Of a DNA stretch of 64,000 nucleotides, positions 52,604 to 61,576 are shown piece by piece. Each line of letters opens with the position of its first letter. Within the stretch, counting starts at the first letter, position 1. Both the position numbers and the translations under genes were made by a program. A model generated the notes under the pieces. It worked only from the letters and a program-made list of their open reading frames with translations. It was not told the origin of the DNA and ran no database searches. The stretch is from Acidobacteriaceae bacterium (GTDB lineage Bacteria; Acidobacteriota; Terriglobia; Terriglobales; Acidobacteriaceae). The stretch spans positions 32,128 through 96,127 of the forward strand of contig PMSQ01000199.1 of assembly GCA_003168355.1 (NCBI GenBank). The letters run 5' to 3'.

Positions 52604-53371
52604 ATGAGATCACGCATGATTCTCTTATACGTTCTGCTGCTGCCCGCGGGTTTGCGGGGACAGACCAATTGCGAAGAGGGCAACGGACCGTTGGATCTCA
52701 CCCCGCCGAAAACGTTGAGCGTACAGGAAGTGATCCAGAAACTTGGGGCGGCTGAGGCAGCTGCCAAGGAAGCCCGTCTTCATTACACCTACAAGCAGGA
52801 TGTGCTGATGCAGACGCTCAACGGCAAAGACGTGACGGGAGAGTTTCACGAGGTCACAAACGTTTCCTACGACGAGAAAGGTAAGCGCAAGGAGGAAGTG
52901 ACATTCGCGGCCCAGCCTTCATTGCGAGGCATTCAACTCACTGAGGGAGACATGGAGGATATTCGGATCTTCATGCCGCTCATGCTGACCAGCGAGGACT
53001 TGCCGCAGTACAACCTGACTTATGCCGGGCAGCAGCACGTCGATGACCTGGATACCTACGAGTTCCATCTGGAACCGAAGAGAAAAGAGGAGAAGGGCAA
53101 GCGATATTTTGAAGGGCGAATCTGGGTGGACGCGCAGGATTTCCAGATCGTGAAGCTGTGCGGCAAGAGCGGACCGGAAAAAGTACAAGTCAAGAAACAT
53201 GACCGACCAGATTTACATCCCACGTTCGTTACGTATCGCCAACAGGTCGACGACAGGTACTGGCTTCCAGCGTACACGCGCTCGGATGACACGCTGCGGT
53301 TCAGGTCAGGATCGGTGCATGTGCGAGAGATCATAAAATACACCGGGTATAAACGGACCAGCGGTCGCTGA
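52604..53371 (+). CDS. Secreted protein of unknown function
   Basis: A 255-residue protein with a signal peptide (MILLYVLLLPAGLRGQ). The mature chain has strand-rich repeats and the segment YFEGRIWVDAQDFQIVKLCGKSG at about residues 165-188, which resembles the pattern in lipoprotein-sorting (LolA-like) or DUF1329-like beta-sheet proteins where an outer-membrane lipid-binding fold is tested. The match is loose. AGGGAG precedes the ATG. It is separate from the following protease by 312 bases. Confidence 0.72.
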   Translation: MRSRMILLYVLLLPAGLRGQTNCEEGNGPLDLTPPKTLSVQEVIQKLGAAEAAAKEARLHYTYKQDVLMQTLNGKDVTGEFHEVTNVSYDEKGKRKEEVTFAAQPSLRGIQLTEGDMEDIRIFMPLMLTSEDLPQYNLTYAGQQHVDDLDTYEFHLEPKRKEEKGKRYFEGRIWVDAQDFQIVKLCGKSGPEKVQVKKHDRPDLHPTFVTYRQQVDDRYWLPAYTRSDDTLRFRSGSVHVREIIKYTGYKRTSGR

Positions 53372-53683
53372 ACACGAGACGAAATTTTTAACCTTCCCGG
53401 GAGTGCAGAAAGTTGGAGTGGAACGATGCCACCGGTTTCGCAAAAGCGGAGCGGTGCGAGCACCTCGCGAAGAGGCGGGTTTTTTATTGCGCCAAAATGG
53501 AATTTACGAAAACCGGACAGGAGAATGAGAAGGACATTTGCACGTTGACTTGAGGTCCGAGGCGCATCGAGAATCGTGCGGTCTAGTATCCGCGGCGTGC
53601 GGTCGCTCAGGATGTGGGCATGGGCGCTCCTAAAGTGAGGGGTCGTTCTCGAATCACTTATTCAAGACAATCAGGAGGATGAA
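53372..53683. other. Intergenic region with possible weak terminator
   Basis: Bases 53463-53484 have CCTC-GCGAA-GAGG followed by CGGG and six Ts, a weak intrinsic-terminator-like pattern. The rest to 53683 shows only an AGGAGG ribosome site at about 53672-53677 for the protease gene. Confidence 0.4.
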
Positions 53684-54877
53684 ATGCGCAAACGAATCAT
53701 CATGACCATCGCCATGCTTGCCGCCGCAAGCCTGGTCTCCGCCCAAGTTCGACGAGGTAACGGCATCGTTCCAGATTCGAGCATCGAGAAGCCTGAGGAC
53801 GTTGGCGTAAGAATGCACACCAACTACATTTTCTATGCGCCCAACGGCGTAATTGAGGCAGTGGCCAATCCTGGAGGAGAAACGCCGGCTTCGCTGGGTT
53901 GCGTGTACGACGTAGTTTCCAGCCCGATCAGCGGATGCCCGATCGCGACCGCCTCGGAAGTGCCGACGGGAGGCAGCGGAGTGATCGTCATTGTGGATGC
54001 GTACGACTATCCCAGCGCTGCGGCTGACTTGGCGACGTTCTCCAGCGAATTCGGCCTTCCTGCGCCGAACTTCGCCGTGCAGTATGCCACGGGAAGCAAA
54101 CCTGCGAATGGATGCAGTAACGGATGGAATGGAGAGGAGTCGCTCGACATCGAATGGGCGCACGCGATGGCGCCGAATGCCCAGATCATCCTGATGGAAG
54201 CGGCTTCTTCCTCGAACAGCGCTTTGTATACGGCGGTAACGGCGGCGAATTCCTATATTGCAGCGCACGGTGGAAAGGGCGAGGTGTCGATGAGTTGGGG
54301 AGGAAGCGAAACCAGCAGCGAGACTGGCTCGGACCATTTCTTTACGCAATCGGGTGTGGTGTATTTTGCCTCGGCGGGCGATTCGCCGGGAGTGATCTAC
54401 CCTAGTTCCTCGGTAAATGTGGTTTCTGCCGGCGGCACGCAGGTGAATCGCACCGGCGGCAATTACACGAACCAGACGTCGTGGAGCGATGGCGGGGGCG
54501 GCACGAGCAGATACGAGGCCAGACCCTCGTTTCAGAGCGGGGTTTCGGGTGTGGTGGGCTCGCACCGCGGCACCCCCGATCTTTCGTTTGACTCCAGCGG
54601 CGGTTCGCCGGTGGCGGTCTACAACTCCAACTGCTACGGAGGATGGCTGGAGGTGTACGGCACCAGCGTAGCCTCACCGTCACTGGCCGGCATCATCAAC
54701 AACGCCGGAACCTTCCACGCCAGCAGCAACGCGGAGAACACTGAGATTTACACGAACATGAGCAATACAAGCGACTTTACCGATATCACTTCGGGCAGTT
54801 GCGGAACGCACAGCGCGACCACCGGCTATGATTTGTGCACCGGTGTGGGCGTAGATAAGGGATTGGCTGGCAAATAG
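53684..54877 (+). CDS. Sedolisin-type (S53) serine protease without pro-domain
   Basis: A 397-residue secreted protease with a signal peptide (IIMTIAMLAAASLVSA). S53 catalytic residues can be placed: Glu151-x3-Asp155 in GEESLDIEWAHAMAP, the oxyanion Asp233 in SAGDSPG, and the nucleophile Ser328 in YGTSVASPS. Typical sedolisins have a large N-terminal activation domain; here only about 70 residues separate the signal peptide from the catalytic core. Calcium-site-like residues near the end (DITSGSC, YDLCTGVG) are visible. AGGAGG precedes the ATG. Confidence 0.85.
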   Translation: MRKRIIMTIAMLAAASLVSAQVRRGNGIVPDSSIEKPEDVGVRMHTNYIFYAPNGVIEAVANPGGETPASLGCVYDVVSSPISGCPIATASEVPTGGSGVIVIVDAYDYPSAAADLATFSSEFGLPAPNFAVQYATGSKPANGCSNGWNGEESLDIEWAHAMAPNAQIILMEAASSSNSALYTAVTAANSYIAAHGGKGEVSMSWGGSETSSETGSDHFFTQSGVVYFASAGDSPGVIYPSSSVNVVSAGGTQVNRTGGNYTNQTSWSDGGGGTSRYEARPSFQSGVSGVVGSHRGTPDLSFDSSGGSPVAVYNSNCYGGWLEVYGTSVASPSLAGIINNAGTFHASSNAENTEIYTNMSNTSDFTDITSGSCGTHSATTGYDLCTGVGVDKGLAGK

Positions 54878-54900
54878 GGCCGGTGCATCGTATCCATGTG

Positions 54901-54927
54901 ACCCGCTCCGTGAGGAGCGGGTTTTTT
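54901..54927 (+). terminator. Rho-independent terminator of the sedolisin gene
   Basis: Perfect 9-base stem ACCCGCTCC/GGAGCGGGT with a GTGA loop, followed directly by a run of Ts. It lies 23 bases after the protease stop. Confidence 0.9.
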
Positions 54928-54981
54928 GTTCGCGTGGCGATGGAGCTGAAGGTTGGTGGTCGAGTGGAAAATCTGTGCTCG

Positions 54982-56772
54982 TCAGGTTGTGCTGGGTACT
55001 TCAATAGCACGCCGGCTGCCGTATTTCTCAAAAACGGAGTTGCGTGAAATTACGCCTTCCAACTGACGGGCGTTGGCGCGATTCACTACAGGGACGAGCG
55101 CGTAATCGTTGACGTAGCGCAAAGCGGAATCGAGAGGGAGGTCTGGATAGAGACTGGGCAACGACTGGGCGGGAAGGACAGAGCCAAGCGTGAGTTCGCC
55201 CTTGCCTTCCTGGAAAAGGCGCTGAAGTTGGTCGCGGCTGATGATGTTCCAGCCACTGGGATGCATGCGCACAAGGAAGGTAACGTCGGGGGACTCCTGA
55301 ATGCGGTGGGCGTTGGCGTCAACGTAATCCTGAGCGTTCAGAATGGTGGCGGGAACGGGAAGCATGGCATCTTCGACGCGGAGGATGGCTTCTTCGCGGT
55401 CCTCTTCGAGCGAGGGCAGGATGAGGCCGTCCTGGCGCGTGAGCAGGTCGAAGATGGGGATGGTCTGGAAGCCGCGCGAGACGAGATAAGAGAATGTGTT
55501 GGCGACGATGACGGGAACAATGATCTCGTAGTTACCGCTGACTTCGAGGACCATGAAGACGGAAGTCATGGGAACACGCAGGAATCCGGCAAAGAGGACA
55601 CCCATGCCGACTAGGACGTAGGTTCCGGTGGATCCGGTAAGTTGAGGAAAGTAGAAGCGTTCGATGTCGCCGATGGCGCCACCAAGCATGGCTCCGATGA
55701 AGAGCGTGGGGGCGAACATGCCGCCGGGAGTGCCGCTGACGAAAGAGAAAGTGGTGGCGATAATTTTCAAAACCGCGAGGATGGCAAGGACTTTCCAGGC
55801 GTACTGGCCGTGCATGGCCTGGTCCATGGAATCGTAACCGGCACCCATGATTTGCGGAGCGCCGAGGAAAGCGATGAGTCCGACGAGAAGTCCGGCGAGC
55901 GCGGGTTGAAAATATTGCGTCCAGCGGGGCAGAGCTTTGAGGCGAGGGCGCAGATAGCCGATGGACTTGGCAAATGCCACCGAGGCTAGGCCGCCGACAA
56001 TGCCGAGCACAGCGTAAGCAAGAAGTTCGGTAGGCCGCTTGAAGGTGGTGACGGGAATGCGGAAGAGCGGTTCGCTGCCGAGAAACCAGCGCACGATCAC
56101 GACACTGGAAACGGCAGAGAGGACGACGGACCCGAGGATGCCGGCGCTCCAGCGTCCGATGACCTCTTCGATGACGAAGAGGACAGCGGAAATGGGAGCG
56201 TTGAAAGCGGCGGCAAGGCCAGCGGCGGCGCCGACCGGAGCCATGAGGCGGAGTTTCTCGCGGGAGATTTCGAGCTGCCGTCCGAGAGCGGAGGCGATGC
56301 TGGCTCCGATCTGAAGAGCGGGATCTTCGGGGCCGAGGGATTGACCGGAGCCGATGGCGAGCGCGGCGCAGATGAACTTTCCGATCGCGGTGCGGAAGGG
56401 GATGAATCCGTTGAAGATATAGAGGGCGGCCTTCGTCTGGTTTACGCCGCTGCCACGGATCGTAGGGAACACATGCAGCACAAGGGCGGCAACCACCAGG
56501 CCGGTAAGTGACGGAACCGCGAACAGCCGCCAACTGTGCGTCTGCGGAAGCGGACCGAGCAGGGCGAGGTGCATCCAGTCAATGGCGAGACGAAAGCAGA
56601 CAACGGCGAGGCCGGAAAAAATTCCGATGAAGACGGAGAGAATCAGGAAGAATACTTCTTCGTGAAAGACGCCTTCGAGCGTGGAAAACAAACGGCGGGG
56701 AGTTTGGAGTCGCGCCGGTGTGGTCGTCGACGAAGCCGCGGGAGATGGGTTGGCGGAAGCCAGATTGCTCAT
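54982..56772 (-). CDS. ClC-family chloride channel/transporter with C-terminal CBS-type region
   Basis: A 596-residue ClC protein. Ion-path motifs are present: GSGVNQTK (GSGIP-like), GPEDPALQIGA with the gating glutamate, and GGMFAPTLFIGAMLGG (GxFxP). About 18 membrane helices are expected between residues 35 and 445. The C-terminal 140 residues (LRVEDAMLPVPATIL and beyond) look like paired CBS modules that sense ligands. Its ATG overlaps the stop of the TPR gene by 4 bases (56769-56772), so it is translated from that gene's mRNA. Confidence 0.93.
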   Translation of the reverse strand: MSNLASANPSPAASSTTTPARLQTPRRLFSTLEGVFHEEVFFLILSVFIGIFSGLAVVCFRLAIDWMHLALLGPLPQTHSWRLFAVPSLTGLVVAALVLHVFPTIRGSGVNQTKAALYIFNGFIPFRTAIGKFICAALAIGSGQSLGPEDPALQIGASIASALGRQLEISREKLRLMAPVGAAAGLAAAFNAPISAVLFVIEEVIGRWSAGILGSVVLSAVSSVVIVRWFLGSEPLFRIPVTTFKRPTELLAYAVLGIVGGLASVAFAKSIGYLRPRLKALPRWTQYFQPALAGLLVGLIAFLGAPQIMGAGYDSMDQAMHGQYAWKVLAILAVLKIIATTFSFVSGTPGGMFAPTLFIGAMLGGAIGDIERFYFPQLTGSTGTYVLVGMGVLFAGFLRVPMTSVFMVLEVSGNYEIIVPVIVANTFSYLVSRGFQTIPIFDLLTRQDGLILPSLEEDREEAILRVEDAMLPVPATILNAQDYVDANAHRIQESPDVTFLVRMHPSGWNIISRDQLQRLFQEGKGELTLGSVLPAQSLPSLYPDLPLDSALRYVNDYALVPVVNRANARQLEGVISRNSVFEKYGSRRAIEVPSTT

Positions 56773-57965
56773 TGACTTGCAGCCTCGCGCTTTTGAGAAA
56801 TCAGAAGGAGTGCCAGGTCGAGGCCCTGGGGCTGGCCACAGGCAGCAGCGGTCCGCTGCTCGATTTGGAAGACCACATCCATGATGGCATCGGGAAGATC
56901 AGTTTCTCCTGGAGAGCGAAGGCGGGCTAGCTCTGATTTCGCGGCAGTCCAGCGGGATTGCAGAGTGGGAAGCGGAGATGCGGTGAAACTTGCGGCGGCG
57001 GCCGTGGTAGCAGGGGCAGTGGCCGCTTTGAGATCAAGGCCTGCCTGCTGAGCGCACTCGGTGAGCCGCTCGCCAGCTTGGGCGAAGGCGGCGGCGATGC
57101 GGCGGTTGCGCTCCGCGTCTGAGATGTGACTCTGAAAGGGATTGGTGCGGAGAATTAGCTCTGTGGTTGCGAGGAGCTGGCGAGAGTCGGCATCCTCGGG
57201 ATGGGCGTTGACGGCGGCCCGCAAATAGTGTTGGGCAGCGGCGTAGTTGCCGGTGCGATACGCGGCTTCGCCGGCTCCGGCCAGTGCGGATGGGTTGTCG
57301 GGATTGAGGCGGAGAACTTCCTCATACTGGGTAAGTGCGCCTGCGTAGTCGTGAGCTTGCGCGAAAAGTTGCGCCGTCTGGAGATGCGAGGCAGGATCGG
57401 GCGGCAAGGCGGTGGCGAGGGCCATGATCTCCGATTCAGCTTGAGCAGGAGCGTTTTTCCGGAGCAAGAATTGGATGAGTTCAATCCGAGCCCGGCTGCG
57501 GTTCGCATCCTGGTCAGAGTTCCAGACTCCGTACATGGCGTTGTGATAGTAGCGGGTCGCGTCTTCGATCGAGCCGCGGTGAGCGGCGACGCGGGCGAGA
57601 GCGAGATTGACGGCTGCATCCTGAGGAGTTCGCTGCCAGAGAGCGATCAGGTAGGATTCGGCTTCGTCCAGACGGCGGGGATCGTTGCTGTCACGCAAGG
57701 CACGGGCCAGACTGAGCTGATATTGGGAGTTGGTGGGATCGCAAGTGAGGGCGGCGCGGAAGGCGGCGATCGCGTCGTCATAACGGGCGGCGCTGGCCGC
57801 GGCGAAACCCTGCTGGTAGAGCCTGCGGCCGCGGGCCTGCTGATTGAGGTTGTAGCGGAAAACCAGATGGCTCACGGCGGCGAAGCCCGTAGCAGCGGCG
57901 AGAGTGAGTACGAGAAGGATGACGGGCGCGGAACGCGGAATCAGCTTGGGAAACTTCCACGACAT
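56769..57965 (-). CDS. Membrane-anchored TPR protein
   Basis: A 398-residue protein with one N-terminal membrane segment (APVILLVLTLAAATGFAAVSHLVF) and several tetratricopeptide repeats at about residues 45-270 (for example LYQQGFAAASAARYDDAIAAFRAAL and ALTQYEEVLRLNPDNPSALAGAGEAAYRTGNYAAAQHYL). The C-terminal third is alanine-rich. ATG 57965 is chosen as it directly precedes the membrane segment; an upstream extension of 43 codons is open. Coupled to the ClC gene; probably a scaffold at the inner membrane. Confidence 0.83.
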   Translation of the reverse strand: MSWKFPKLIPRSAPVILLVLTLAAATGFAAVSHLVFRYNLNQQARGRRLYQQGFAAASAARYDDAIAAFRAALTCDPTNSQYQLSLARALRDSNDPRRLDEAESYLIALWQRTPQDAAVNLALARVAAHRGSIEDATRYYHNAMYGVWNSDQDANRSRARIELIQFLLRKNAPAQAESEIMALATALPPDPASHLQTAQLFAQAHDYAGALTQYEEVLRLNPDNPSALAGAGEAAYRTGNYAAAQHYLRAAVNAHPEDADSRQLLATTELILRTNPFQSHISDAERNRRIAAAFAQAGERLTECAQQAGLDLKAATAPATTAAAASFTASPLPTLQSRWTAAKSELARLRSPGETDLPDAIMDVVFQIEQRTAAACGQPQGLDLALLLISQKREAASQ

Positions 57966-58095
57966 ATCTCGTATCACGATATCATCTGCAGGGCGGAACG
58001 CGGCAAGGGCGAGCGCAAAATTGCGCTTGAAGATCTCCCGTTCAGGTAAGATACTTCGTCCACGAGGAACGTGGCGGGAGATCACCTTATCCACG

Positions 58096-58806
58096 ATGAA
58101 TCGCGAATATCACAAAGGATACAGCCAGGAATTGCACCGGGACATGGATGCGCTGGTTTTCGGGCATGCGGGAACGCCGCTGCTGGTGTTTCCGACTTCC
58201 ATGGGGAAATTTTTCGAGTATGAAGACCGAGGGATGATTGGCGTACTGGCGCCGAAGATCGAGCGCGGCGAACTGCAGATATTTTGCCCAGACGCCGTCG
58301 ATACCGAGAGTTGGTACAACAAGGGCGTGCATCCTAAGGTGCGGGTGCTGCGGCACTTGCAGTACGAGCGCTATATTCTGCATGAAATGGTGCCGTTTAT
58401 CCGGTGGAAGAATCAGACGCCGCGGCTGGCGGTGACCGGGTGCAGCTTCGGAGCTTATCATGCGGTGAATTTTGCGCTGAAGCATCCGGATGTGGTGACA
58501 CACTGCGTCAGCATGAGCGGGGCGTTTGATATCCATCAGTTTCTGGATGGATACTACGACGATGACTGCTACTTCAATTGTCCGCCGGATTATCTGCCAA
58601 ATCAAAATGATGATTGGTTCCTGAGCCGCTACCGGCAGATGAAAATCGTGCTGGGGTCAGCGGATTGGGATATCTGTCTGGACCAGAATGTGAAGCTGTC
58701 AGCGATTCTGAATGGCAAAGCCGTGCCGCACTGGCTGGATATCTTCGGCGACAACTCGAAGCATGACTGGCCGCTGTGGTTGAGGATGGCGGGGAAGTAT
58801 TTTTAG
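58096..58806 (+). CDS. Esterase-like alpha/beta hydrolase
   Basis: A 236-residue cytosolic hydrolase. The nucleophile elbow is GCSFGAY (Ser at about residue 116). An oxyanion-type loop lies in LLVFPTSMGKFFEYED, and a C-terminal His (KHDWPLW) with an Asp before it completes a plausible triad. It resembles esterase-D-like proteins. A longer frame starts at 57904, but ATG 58096 is better since the conserved fold begins at once. It opens the plus-strand run of ligase genes and may cleave or transfer acyl groups there. Confidence 0.8.
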   Translation: MNREYHKGYSQELHRDMDALVFGHAGTPLLVFPTSMGKFFEYEDRGMIGVLAPKIERGELQIFCPDAVDTESWYNKGVHPKVRVLRHLQYERYILHEMVPFIRWKNQTPRLAVTGCSFGAYHAVNFALKHPDVVTHCVSMSGAFDIHQFLDGYYDDDCYFNCPPDYLPNQNDDWFLSRYRQMKIVLGSADWDICLDQNVKLSAILNGKAVPHWLDIFGDNSKHDWPLWLRMAGKYF

Positions 58807-58889
58807 GGAGGGCTTCAGCTTCGGCGACCCGCGAGGGTTGGATGCACGGGGAGAATGCCTTGTTGCGGCAGTTGACAGGGCTGGGAGTG

Positions 58890-58950
58890 CAGGGTCCTTC
58901 GATTGCGTGACTGCTTCGCTTCTCGAAACAGTACTTCTCAGGATGACAAA
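58890..58950. repeat. Dispersed intergenic repeat (CCTTCGA ... AGGATGACA class)
   Basis: Starts GGGTCCTTCGATTGCG and ends CTCAGGATGACAAA, close in plan to 35330-35392. Confidence 0.6.
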
Positions 58951-58970
58951 TTTTATTTGGAGATGAATTT

Positions 58971-59978
58971 GTGAAGAAGATTGGAATTCTGTTTGGAATG
59001 GAAAACACGTTTCCGCCGGCGGTAGTGGAGAAGATTAATGCCATGGGCGTTGATGGGGTGACGGCGGAATTTGTGCAGGTGGGCGGGGTGCGGATGGATG
59101 AGCCCAAGAAATATGACGTGATCATTGACCGGATCTCGCAGGATATTCCGTTCTACCGGGCGTACCTGAAGAATGCGGCACTGCACGGGACGATTGTGGT
59201 GAATAATCCGTTCTGGTGGTCGGCGGATGACAAGTTTTTCAACTATGCGCTAGCGCATAAGCTGAGCGTGGCGATTCCGCCAACTGTGATTTTGCCCCAC
59301 AACAAGCATCCTGAAGGAACGACCGACAAGTCGATGCGGAACCTGATTTTTCCGCTGAACTGGCAGGAGGTGTTCGATTACGTCGGCTTCCCCGCTTTTC
59401 TGAAGCCTTATTCCGGAGGCGGGTGGAAGCATGTCTACCACGTGCATTCGCCGGAGGAATTTTTCCAGCATTACAACCAGACGGGCGATTTGTGCATGAC
59501 GCTGCAACATGGCGTGGTGTTTGAGGAGTATTACAGGTGCTATGTGGTGGGGCAGGAAAAAGTGCACATTATGAAGTACGACCCCAGGCTGCCGCATCAT
59601 GAACGGTACGTGAAGGGAAATCCTCCTCCGTCGTCGGCGGCGCTGAAGGAGCGCATCGAGAAGGATGCGCTGACATTGTGCCGGGTGTTGGGGTATGACT
59701 TGAATACGGTAGAGTTTGCGGTGGAGGGCGGCGTGCCGTATGCGATTGATTTTCTGAATCCGGCGCCGGATGCGGAGATTACGTCAGTTGGGCAGGAGAA
59801 TTTTGATTGGATAGTGAAGGCGGTTGCGGAGATGGCGGTGAAGATGGCGGGAAGCGGGGAGAATCCGGCGCGGGAGTTGCGCTGGGCGGAGTTTTTGAAC
59901 GGTATGCCGGTGAAGAAAACTCGCAAGGCGGAGCCGGGGTGGGTTGCGGAGCGGAAACGGGGGAAGGCGGCGAAGTAG
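58971..59978 (+). CDS. ATP-grasp-type ligase
   Basis: A 335-residue protein with ATP-grasp features: the central domain VGFPAFLKPYSGGGWKHVY (nucleotide-contacting lysine, glycine loop) at about residues 140-158, EEYYRCYVVGQEKVHIMKYDP, and the C-terminal metal site GVPYAIDFLNPAPDAEI. ATP-grasp enzymes form amide bonds through acyl phosphates. GTG 58971 has a GGAG site ahead. The product cannot be deduced; a GCS2-type ligase and an aminopeptidase nearby suggest peptide-like chemistry. Confidence 0.88.
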   Translation: MKKIGILFGMENTFPPAVVEKINAMGVDGVTAEFVQVGGVRMDEPKKYDVIIDRISQDIPFYRAYLKNAALHGTIVVNNPFWWSADDKFFNYALAHKLSVAIPPTVILPHNKHPEGTTDKSMRNLIFPLNWQEVFDYVGFPAFLKPYSGGGWKHVYHVHSPEEFFQHYNQTGDLCMTLQHGVVFEEYYRCYVVGQEKVHIMKYDPRLPHHERYVKGNPPPSSAALKERIEKDALTLCRVLGYDLNTVEFAVEGGVPYAIDFLNPAPDAEITSVGQENFDWIVKAVAEMAVKMAGSGENPARELRWAEFLNGMPVKKTRKAEPGWVAERKRGKAAK

Positions 59979-59980
59979 AG

Positions 59981-60331
59981 GTGGACGAGCTAAAGAAAAA
60001 GCGCTTTCTTTGGGGCATATTACTTGTGTGCGCACCGTGGATCCCTACCCTGATTGGCCTCGGCAGGGCATTCAGGGGTATTTCGGAACAAAAGGCGACC
60101 GGGCTCGGCGCAATCGGAGCCGGTCTCACTGAGTCATTCCTCTTGTGTGGTATCGGCGCGATTCTCGTCGGCCAAGTAACGGCCATCGTCTTACTGTTCC
60201 GGGCATTTTCGTCTGGACATTGGCTCCGCAGCTCGTTTTCTGTCCTGTCTATTGGCTTGAGTGCATTGATGTTCCTTCTTGTTTGTCTTTTCTTGTGGTT
60301 TTCCTGGTTCCAGGCGCACCGCAGCTTCTGA
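59981..60331 (+). CDS. Small membrane protein in the ligase cluster
   Basis: A 116-residue protein with three hydrophobic stretches (FLWGILLVCAPWIPTLIGLG, FLLCGIGAILVGQVTAIVLLF and SIGLSALMFLLVCLFLWFSWF). The GTG start at 59981 lies 2 bases after the ATP-grasp stop, indicating coupling; the frame is open upstream but that part is antisense to nothing useful. No family recognised. It could anchor or export the cluster's product, which is inference from position. Confidence 0.65.
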   Translation: MDELKKKRFLWGILLVCAPWIPTLIGLGRAFRGISEQKATGLGAIGAGLTESFLLCGIGAILVGQVTAIVLLFRAFSSGHWLRSSFSVLSIGLSALMFLLVCLFLWFSWFQAHRSF

Positions 60332-60436
60332 GCAGGGTCCTTGGAGTGGTTGTTATACTGTCATAGCCTCAATTTGCCCACCTGTTACAAGAACACAAGG
60401 GTGGACATTTGGATTTGCTCCTGCGCGGCGCACGCG

Positions 60437-61576
60437 ATGAAACCTACTTTCAGCATCGGGATCGAAGAGGAATATCAGACGGTGGATCCGGAGACGCGGG
60501 ATCTGCGGTCGCATATTCAGGCGGAGATCCTCGAAAAGGGCAGGCTGATCCTGCAGGAACGGGTGAAGGCGGAGATGCACCAGTCCGTGGTGGAGGTGGG
60601 GACCGGTGTTTGCAAGAACATGAAGGAAGCCAAGGCGGAAGTGAAGATGCTGCGGCGCGATATTATCAGGCTGGCCAAGGAAAACGGGCTGAGGCTGGCT
60701 TCGGTGGCGACGCATCCGTTTGCGGACTGGCGGGTGCAGGAGATTCATCCGGACCCACGCTACAAAAACATTGTAGAGGACATGCAGTTGGTGGCGCGGG
60801 CGAATCTGATTTTTGGGCTGCACGTGCATATTGGGATTGAAGATCGCGAGACCGCGATCCACATGATGAATCACGCGCGTTATTTTCTGCCGCATCTGCT
60901 GGCGCTGTCGACGAATTCGCCCTTCTGGCTGGGGATGAATACAGGATTGAAATCGTACCGGTGCAAGGTGTTCGACAAGTTTCCGCGCACCAACATCCCC
61001 GATTATTTTCCCAGCTGGGGCGAGTACGAAAACTTCATCAAACTGCTGATCAAGACGAACTGTATCGACAATGCGAAGAAGATCTGGTGGGATATCCGTC
61101 CGCATCCGTTCTTTAATACGATTGAGTTCCGGGTGTGCGATATTCCCATGCGCGCCGATGAAACGATCGCGCTGGCGGCGCTGATTCAGGCAACTGTGGC
61201 GAAGTTGTACAAGCTGCATACGGCGAATCAGGGATTTCGCTTGTACCGGCGTGCGCTTCTCATGGAGAACAAGTGGCGTGCGGCACGTTATGGAATGGAC
61301 GGGAAGCTGATCGATTTCGGCAAGCAGACGGAAGTGCCGGCGCGGGATTTGATCCTCGAGTATTTGGAATTTGTGGATGATGTGGTGGACGAACTGGACT
61401 CGCGCGAGGAATTGAACTACATCCACACCATGCTGAAAACGGGCAGCGGCGCGGACCGGCAGTTGCGGGTGTATCAGGAAACTGGCGATTTGAAGAAAGT
61501 AGTCGATTACATCATTGAGGAGACGGAAACCGGCCTAGAGGAAAACGAGCCGGCGGCCGTAAGAAAAGTGGGATGA
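60437..61576 (+). CDS. GCS2/YbdK-type carboxylate-amine ligase
   Basis: A 379-residue member of the glutamate-cysteine ligase type 2 family, which joins a carboxylate and an amine using ATP. Signature parts are the N-terminal FSIGIEEEYQTVD (Mg/substrate acids), FGLHVHIGIEDRETAI around residue 125, NSPFWLGMNTGLKSYR, and IEFRVCDIP. ATG 60437 is chosen because the fold starts there. Its TGA overlaps the start of the next gene (ATGA). Real substrates of this group are largely unknown; true glutathione synthesis is not implied. Confidence 0.9.
   Translation: MKPTFSIGIEEEYQTVDPETRDLRSHIQAEILEKGRLILQERVKAEMHQSVVEVGTGVCKNMKEAKAEVKMLRRDIIRLAKENGLRLASVATHPFADWRVQEIHPDPRYKNIVEDMQLVARANLIFGLHVHIGIEDRETAIHMMNHARYFLPHLLALSTNSPFWLGMNTGLKSYRCKVFDKFPRTNIPDYFPSWGEYENFIKLLIKTNCIDNAKKIWWDIRPHPFFNTIEFRVCDIPMRADETIALAALIQATVAKLYKLHTANQGFRLYRRALLMENKWRAARYGMDGKLIDFGKQTEVPARDLILEYLEFVDDVVDELDSREELNYIHTMLKTGSGADRQLRVYQETGDLKKVVDYIIEETETGLEENEPAAVRKVG

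Noticed and set aside
60353-61426. Minus-strand open frame (357 codons) opposite the GCS2 ligase
   Set aside because: Same reason: mirror of a well-supported gene, no family motif.
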